21,179 nucleotides of DNA from assembly GCA_000969725.1 (NCBI GenBank), contig JXSR01S011415.1. The stretch is one strand, 5' to 3'. This stretch comes from Ophiothrix spiculata. Its lineage: Eukaryota; Echinodermata; Ophiuroidea; Amphilepidida; Ophiotrichidae. The position numbers were made by a program, and so were the translations under genes. This document shows, in pieces, positions 10,801-19,800 of this stretch (positions within the stretch are counted from its first letter, which is position 1; each line of letters begins with the position of its first letter). The notes beneath the pieces were generated by a model. It did no database searches. It worked only from the letters and a program-made list of their open reading frames with translations, and was not told the origin of the DNA.

Positions 10801-13800
10801 TGGGGTTAAAAAGTTGACCAAAGGTCACCCAGGTCATTTTAAGGTCATAGCCATAACTTCAAAAACCACTGACTATAATACCTGGACCAAACTTGGGACC
10901 ATGCATAGTAATTGGCTCCCTCAGTATTTTGATGACCAGGTTGATTTGAGGTGAAATCTCGAAATTGGCTGGAAAGTTAACCCCAAGTCATTTTAGAGTC
11001 AAGGCCATAACTCAAGAACCCTTGACCCTACTTGGACCAAGCAGCAATTGATTCCTTAAGTATTTCAAGGAGGTCAATTCAACTTGCGGGACCTGGCACA
11101 GGTACTCTGTTGGTATTCACAATTTTCAACACTTAACTTTCTACCAAAATCAAAACCAAAATACAACGCAATATATTTGCAAGTATGCACTGAATTGGTT
11201 AAATACATCTAGGGACTTTATGTGCCAAGATTTTAAATGTCTCAGGTCAAGCGTAATCTCTCTTGTTTTTATTCCAGACATATTTTTGACACATTGATTC
11301 AGCTTGTTAAATCTGCTTGAAATATAGGTCTTAGAGTTTACAAATTGGCATAAAATCTTCACAAAATGGTTACGATTCTCATAACAAGTTCACCATCGGC
11401 AACAAAAAACATTATTTCAATTAGATAAACTCATTTCACACTGGTGACGATTATATAGTGCATGGTACTCTCATAACTTATTAGCGCAACTAGTCATGCG
11501 AGACATGGGCGTAATTTGTATTTTTTCGAGATTAATGAGGCATGTCATACTATGGCATTCCTTAATCAATCACAAATGAAGATCTTCCAAAAAGAAGTTC
11601 AAAACTTTTGTCTCATCTCTCCTAAAAATGCCCAATAACAGTTACCGTTTACATAAAGAATTTTAAAAACAAATCTGGCTGTATTTTATACACAGGTGAC
11701 TGGCCAGGAAGTGGTCCAGCCAGGAAGCGCTAAGGCCCGAGGGCCACTGCCATTGCAAGGTGGACACCATGCGCGTACACAAAAACGAGTAAAAAGGGTA
11801 GTTTTTCTCGAAGAGGCGATGTACGCGCGTACATCGGAAAGGGTATCAACATTGCAAAAATCTGGAAAAAAGGGTATAGTTTTCCAAGACTGGATACTTG
11901 TAAAGGGTACATATTTTGCATACCATGAAAATATAGTATTTAAGACACAAATATTTCCGAAAAGTTTGAAAATTTATAAGTGTAAAGTAAAATCAGCTGC
12001 CCCTGTTGTATCTGCCAACTATTGAAATTTTGCTTCACCATGTTGACGACTGGTAAAGCAAGTAGACTAAATACTACCAGTCCTGAAAGTGGTGCTTTCG
12101 CTCTCACTTTCACAACATCGGTAACTGAACGCAGTGCATAAGTTGTTATAGTTTGAAGGACTAACCCTTGCAAGCAAGGCTTAGGTTTTCGTAAAAGGCA
12201 AAATTACTGTGCCTCCTCTTACGCGTTCGTATCCGAGTCATGATTCAACAGAACAGTAAGTCGGCCTCGTTCAAAACTCCAAGAAGCCTGCAGAAATCAG
12301 TTCTGATTGAAAACGGAACGCGAGTCTCATTTTACTCTTTTGTTTTAACGCTGTTAAGAAGTTGTATGTTGGGTACATAGGTACAATAGAACATCTAATA
12401 AAACATAATTTGAATGCTTAGCCTACTTGAAAAGGGTATGTTTAATTTGAAGGCTTACTTGAAAAGGGTATGTTTTCAGACTTGATTTGAACATACTTGA
12501 TTAGGGTTGGGAAAAGATGACAAAATACTTGTTTAGGGTATCATATGGACGAAGGATAAATACTTGTTTAGGGTCAATTTTTAAAGTCCATGTATGAGCA
12601 TGGTGTCCACCTTGCAATGACAGTGGCCCCCGGGCGCTAAGGTTGAATCCTGCATTCAATTTTTTTTAAAAGTTATTTTATTGGTATTTTGACCCATATG
12701 CAACAGTCAATCAATGCATTGTTATTCCCATCCATAAAACGTCGATTTTGTTTGTCAAAATAACCACAAGTGAATGGCTCCCTGCTTATTTAGTTGAAAT
12801 GAAAAGTGCTTCATTGAAAATAATTTCAACAAATTATTTAGGCCTAGACCTTTTACTTTAAATATAATTTTTCCATGCAGGATCACCTACTATACATGTA
12901 TGCTTTCGTGTACAAAAGTACATAAAGGAATTTCTGGTAAAGATCACAAAATACATGTAGGTCTACATATGAAACTGTTTATGTTTTATGTAAAACAAGA
13001 CATTTCACAAGGACAAGGTGCCATTCGGTTCAAGCACGGGACTCATTAAAGACTCGCAGGGGTTGCGGGTTTGAGTCCTGTGGTGTATGTGTCTCCTTGG
13101 ACAAGAAAATATACTGTAGGCCTAATTAATGTATCATAGGAAGTCGCACTAATCTGTTGGTCCCCTGTGCAAATGCAGCACCACCTAGAGGTGCATACAG
13201 AGTACTTAAAGACATGGGGGTCTCATATAGTTGGTCAAATGGGACTGTGCTGCTCTGATGAGTTGTTTTGTGTAAGACGTTCTTTAACTCGGGTCCAATT
13301 TGTACCCCCCCCCCAAAAAAAAAAAAAAAAAATCCTTAAACAATTGATATCACATTTTTTAAACTAGGCCTATTTTTGGGGGAAAACCCCTTAAAAACAA
13401 AAATGGATACCCCAAAAAAATACCCTAAAAGAGGAATAAGGGTTTTGAGGCTCCAGCTGCACACCCATGTACATGTACAACTCAAATCCAAGTCAGAAGC
13501 TATAATGATAGTCCTGTGATAATTATTATTAAATTGACCCCAGTCCCATCCATAAAATGCAGATTTTCACAAATGAGTTGTATTTCTTTACCACTCAACA
13601 GATACAAATACATTGTAGGACAATTGACGGTCATGGCTCACCCTTGGGCAACCGCAACAGAATTTTATTGAAATTGTAATGCTTCTTTGGTTGCAAGACA
13701 AAAGGTGTTTTAGTTAAAGGTGATTATGAGCAGGTAGATAAAAGATGGCCTCAGAGGTTAATTGTGGTATGAAACCCATCAGGATGAGCAAAAATACTTT

Positions 13801-16800
13801 AATTTACCTAATCATTTTCCTTTAAATACATTTTTAAAAACCTGACTTAATTCAGAAAATGGTACATTGATCTGCAAACGAAATAATACCTCAGAACCCA
13901 TTAGCAAGGTGGGTTTGATATGCAGTGTGCAAATTAAGGAGTTGTAAATATCTGGCAATTCTGCAGATTACATAAAAACCCTTAAAACTCAAGAATAAAG
14001 CAATTGCTTGCTTCAACAATGATCTTTTTAAATTAATTATCATTATCTTTTTTTAACACAATATTAATGACAAAAGTAGGCCTACATTAGGCCTAGCCTA
14101 CATCCCCGGGCCTACATGTACACCATGACCAATAACCTTCGCGATACAGGGTTGGTGAAGAAGGTATACATCAATTAAGTGTTTGAAGAGGGTCAGATAA
14201 CCCTAACTGATCTCCATGTCGCTTAAATCTCACTGTGATCACGAAAATGTGCCAAGTCCAAAATATTTCAGTCACAAGTTTGGGGTTATATGCCCCAATC
14301 GCTGCATCCTGGGCAGTGACTCATCAGTGGTAGCTTGCTATGTGTACTACTCGCATGGGGAAAGGGTGGTTACTGGCAGGCCCGTAGCCAGGATTTTTTC
14401 AAGGGGGGTGCGGATTTCAAAAAGTGGACCTTTTGGAGGAAAATTTTCCATTTTGGTCGGTCCTAAACTAATTTTAGTAGTTTTCCTAGCATTTTGTGTA
14501 GTATTTAATTAAAAAACGGCCTGCATTTACTTGATTTGGTGCTTAAGTGTTCTTTTGGTGGTCATGTAGCGAATTTTTGTGAACCTTTTTTGTACAATGT
14601 CAAATTGGGGGGGGGGGGGGGCAACGCCCCCGCCGCGGCTATGGGCCTGGTTACTGGTTCAAATACTGGTCGTAACAGGCACCCTTCCCTGTAAAGGCTA
14701 GAAATGGAAAAAAGTTTAAAAAATCTATTTTGGTTGAATCACAGAAGGAAACAATGTTAATTTATTACCAGGCTTTGTATAAATTTTGCCCCTTTAAAAA
14801 TGACTGATAATTATATTACTCATGCATGCATAATCTGATGTAATAAGATCATGATAATGAGGATAATTCAACTATTCCAAGGACTTTAAATCTATTCAAT
14901 TCAATAAATCTACTTAGTTGACAACTATTTGTGGTCTAGTGCCTTCTAAATTCTCAAAAAAGAATGTGTACTTTTATCTCCTTGGATACTTGCAAAGGGA
15001 GGGGGTGTCGAGTTCATTACTTGGTTCACATGCTCATCAGAAAATCATTGAAAAAGGGCCAGACATTGGCCCAGTGGCATCAACATCTTTTAAGAAAGGG
15101 GATAATCTTTTAAGAGCCTCTTCGATGCTTGGGGTTACTATTTCAAAGGTCCTGCAGTGGATCACAGATTCTGTGAGTGGATAAAAACACAGATTCTCAA
15201 TTTTTTGTATGTTCAGGAATAAGTCAATTACCATTGCCAAATAGGCCTACTTAAAACATTTTGATAGAAACCTTCGGAAACTTCAAAAAGTAGATTTTTG
15301 TTTTGCATGTTGATAACTGAATGCCGTAAAATCATCAAACATACATGAACAATGTATGAGGGTTAGCAATACAGATGATATATCAGGGTCTTTGACTACT
15401 TTATAATTGCTTGCCTGAAATATTACTTTCGAAAGCCTGCTATGATTTCAGTTTGAACAAAATGGTTGAGTTGGGGTCTTCTTGCACTGGTATAATCACC
15501 AGGGTATAATCAATTGTTTAATAAGCTGTCATGATATGAAAGAGTGTTGCATATGAATATTTAATCTGGGTGAATACATTTGTGCTACAAGTGCTGCAGA
15601 AACTGGCTTGAATTTTTTGTTTGTTATGTGGTCAGTGCCATGCATCCTATAAATATGCAGCAAAGATTTCAATTGTTGAGGCTACGAACGGAAAAGAAAT
15701 ATTCTCTCCAATCATACACGAAACGTGACCTAGACATTTATTATTTTGTTACGATTGTTTGATTTATGGTACAAGTCAGTAAATAGTAATTTTCAAATTG
15801 AAAAGGTGACCTGTTCTTTTTTTTTAATGAGCAAAAAATCAAGATACCTATTTTGTGGGAGAGTATAATGACTTTTAGGAATACAGAAAGGTATAATTAA
15901 ATTAAATATAATTTGGTTTTCCATTTCACTTTAAAAAACCTTTAAAAACAGATCTTGGAAATGAAACCTGCCAAAGGTTACATACATGTACCCTACACTA
16001 TTCTTGTCAAAGTAGGTCTGAACCATAATGGGTCCGAACCAGGCATGGTCTGAAGACTTCGAAACAAGTTACGGTACTAAAAATAATCTCTCAGAGTCGC
16101 AATAATCAATAATAACGAATGATTACGAATCCTAATAATCTTTGATCAGTCTAACACTTAAGTGTGGGTGTTCTGAATCCCGTTAGTACACAAGGGGAGG
16201 GGTCCAAATACCCACTAAAATCTATCTCTCCGGCAAAATTTTCCTTATGGTGAACTCTGCATTACCACTCATGACACACAAACAAATTGACCAAAGGTCC
16301 TCAGTTTTAAAATTGCTGACGATTTTTGAAAACAAATTTTCTCGCCCAAAATTGGAAAACTGCTTTCCTGATTGAATTTTTGAGGTTAGAACTTGCAGGA
16401 CATATTAAAACTTACATTGCTGACAAAATGATATGAAACGAAGTTATTCAGATTTGATTATTTAGAGAAAACAAATATTGAATATTGAACAGCGCCATCA
16501 GTTTGCCTATTTACATGTATGCCAATTTTCTCAAACATGAGGCAACTGATTTAACAATTTGTGCACAAAAAATTTGCAACCAGTACACAATTACATAAAG
16601 CAGCAACTTATTTGCGTTTTTGCACGCAAAACAAATTCCTGGGTCTAAGTGGATTCCCGTATGTATTCATGAGAGAAATGTTAAACCACTGGTTTGGGTA
16701 ATCATGGTATACCCCAACATAATATTTTCCTTGTGAATCCATTCCATTCCAATTTTTGTATCACAATATTCTCATTATTTCTAGAAATTTACCATTGCCA

Positions 16801-19800
16801 ATACATGCTGACGAGCACGATCTGTATTCCAATTTCCATTCCATTCCAAGTAATGGTGCTGTGGTCTGGCTTTTAGGGGAACCGTTAGTGCAGTCAGCCA
16901 GCGAGGAACTGATTTCTTTGGGCACCATGGTATTAAGCATAGTACATTCCATGGTACACCCCAGTGATTCTGCCAATGGCAGCAGTGGGATCTTGGTTCA
17001 GGGAAGTCCCCGATATGCTACCTTCACCTCATGTTGAACGAGTATGGTAAATATGCTCTTCCATGCTTCAGCTAGCCAGTTACAGCATGAGTAGTTAAGC
17101 TGTTTAGGCTAGGGAATACCTGGTGGAAAAATCCAAGGGACTTCCTCAATCATTTGACCGCTTTCCAAAGGTGATTTTGACCTATATTTTCAGAACTTAA
17201 TGAACTAATGAGCCACACATTTAATGATTGTTTTGAACTAAAAATAATATGATACGAACATGTACAATTTTTTTCACGAGTGATTTTATTAAAACTTTAG
17301 GCATACAAGTTTGGACCCTGGGGTTGGAACCATTCATTTTATTTCAGCATTCTTTTGGACATAGAAAATTGTGCTTTAGTGAATTACTAGAATCATTCCA
17401 TTGCTGTCTAGTATTTCTCATTAAATAGCCCTAATCAAATTTAAATGGCCACTTAAACTCAAAAATTGTTGTCTAGGCCATGATAGGCCTCTAGAGTATC
17501 TGCCAAAGTTCCTCTAAAAAATCAGTCACATGACCACAAACCGCACAGTACCAGTCACATATCATGCCAAACTCCTTGTTTCCTTTGCTAAGAAATTTCA
17601 GTCTAATTGCTCTGTGCATATATATTAAAGTACAGATAAGAAACAGGTCTATTTGCACCATAAAAATTCGGCTAAGTTAGGGGATTGCATCACGTAGGGC
17701 TTAAAGGAGGAGCATTCGCACAGAAGACCAATCAGCGTAATGCGATTTCTGAACCACAGAGCCGTACTCCGGCAACAGAATGGTAATTTGACTGAGAATG
17801 CGGCTATCGAACCAGTCAAGTGTTGTTCCTTGCTTATGCACAATTTGGCGGAAAATTGTAAGATGCGTATTACGTTGTAGTCAAGTAATTTAGTAGCACG
17901 CAACAGAGCGCACCACTCATCGTTTTTCTAAAGACATAATTATACGCACATAACCTGTCAAAATTTAGAGCACATGAAAATCCTCTCTTCCTTTCTGTTG
18001 TCAAGAACCCAGACGAGAAGCATACAATTTTATTTAGTTGGCCTAATACAATGCACATAGATGCCCCACAACCCTGAATTAAGAAAATGATGTACTTTAG
18101 TTGAAAATTGTAGACTATCCAAAATTAAATCAGGACTCAAGCCATAAGCTCATCAGCATTATTGATCACCAGGGTCTATGACCTCAGATTAAGATTACAA
18201 GAATTTATTGACATAAGATTGTTAAATTCCAAGATGAGATTTATTGTATTGATCTATGGATTATAGTTACCTCAAGATTAGAATAATATCTGTGAGAGAA
18301 ACGGCAAAGGCTATTACACTTTTCAGTTTCCTATGAGTTGAAGCTTGATTTTGAATTATACTATGTATCTACTTGAATAAATCAAACCCTCAACTTTTAC
18401 AGCTAAACTCTACCCCTATTGGTCCTGTGGGTGTGGGGGTTACTTAGTGGAAAGGTAGGTATGCGCCCAAGAACGGTTGCATAATTATGACCTCCCAGGT
18501 TTACCCAAGGACCGTAAAAAAAATGGAAATATGGTTTATATCGGATGAATTTTTCAAAAAAAGATGATTTTTACCAATATTACCTTCGGTTTACCTTTAA
18601 TTGATGACCAAAATGTACCTTCGAAGTCACAAGTGCAGGTTTACATTGTATCAAATGGTATTAACAATAATTGTAACAGCGGTGCACAAATGGGTACATA
18701 TAGCATTTTTTGCTTTCACAAGTAGTTGTATTGTTGATATCTCTGGCCACAAGTCTGTAGGCAGCCCTACCCAAATGAAATATACGAGTACCACTCCCCC
18801 TCCCTGGTCACTAATGGGCAGGAATCGCAAGGCTTTACTTTATCTAAGAGCAAAGGCAATACCATTCCTGCTTTTCAAGCGCCATAGATACCGATGCATA
18901 ATCCACAATATAACGCACCGAGGTCCGAGGGATTCAAAACATTTTTTAAAACAAAATGCAAGATAAATGTATCATCAGTGGTCATCAGAAAATGAAGTAT
19001 CAGAACTTTACTATGCAAGATGAGCTAAAACAAATTTACATACTATAATAGTATAAAATTTTGATTGAAAATAGTTTTGAATAAAATCACCTTAAAATGG
19101 AAAGAATTTAAAGAAAGAGTGTTTTCAAGTGTATATCAAGTGCAACTTGTTTTACGACCAACATAGACATTAAATTTCGACAACGGGTGCATAATTATTG
19201 TTGTCGACAATGATTATTATTAATAAAAGAAAAATTTAATATTACAAGCTTTAGATATTTTGGGGCCGAATTTGACTATGAAACTTTGCATGTAGATTAT
19301 TAAGTTTCTGGTAGTTCATCAAATGCTACCAAAAAAAACCCCCCAAAAACACCTCGATATGTTTGGAAAAAAGTTTGTGGATGATGTTGAACTTGTCCAA
19401 TGCCCCTTTAATATCTACCAACATAAAATTTTGGTTAATAATTTCCTGCATACATGCTGAAAGTACAATTCAACAATGATTTCCTGCATACATGTTAATG
19501 AAAATTAAACGAATACAATTCTACATGTTCACGATATCAATTCAGATTTTGTAGCTGAAAAAATCGCAGGAAAAACAAATTAATAGGTATGGTTTACTTG
19601 TACACAAATGCAAGCGTAATTGGTTCCTAATTATCACATTGAATGTCAATTGTTTATAACACAACTGAGAAATAATTAATTACTTGCGTTCGCTGGCTAT
19701 CATTGACCATCATATTTATTTGCGCAGCTGAGAACAAGTCACGCCACAGTGGGTAAAAACGCAAACATCACGCCTTAAAATTATCGCCTCACCGAGCCCC

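Noticed and set aside
11696..12025. 109-codon plus-strand ORF
   Set aside because: It begins outside and ends inside the 899-bp transposon, across its target duplication, so it is a chance frame through repeat DNA.
13060..13090. Candidate tRNA gene from a B-box-like sequence
   Set aside because: The A-box is poor and no acceptor stem or complete cloverleaf can be drawn; it fits a SINE remnant better.
14216..14512. 98-codon plus-strand ORF
   Set aside because: The frame runs through the left end of the hAT MITE and ends within it.
14918..15184. 88-codon plus-strand ORF suspected as a transposase or helix-turn-helix fragment
   Set aside because: No conserved motif could be named, and an opposite-strand ORF of similar length overlaps it.
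16756..17037. 93-codon plus-strand ORF with a fairly normal amino acid mix
   Set aside because: No family recognised, overlapped by a 71-codon ORF on the other strand, and no splice or start context.
18601..18966. 121-codon plus-strand ORF, the longest in the window
   Set aside because: No domain, membrane pattern or family wording; it lies inside the Pax first intron, with composition like the neighbouring AT-rich DNA.
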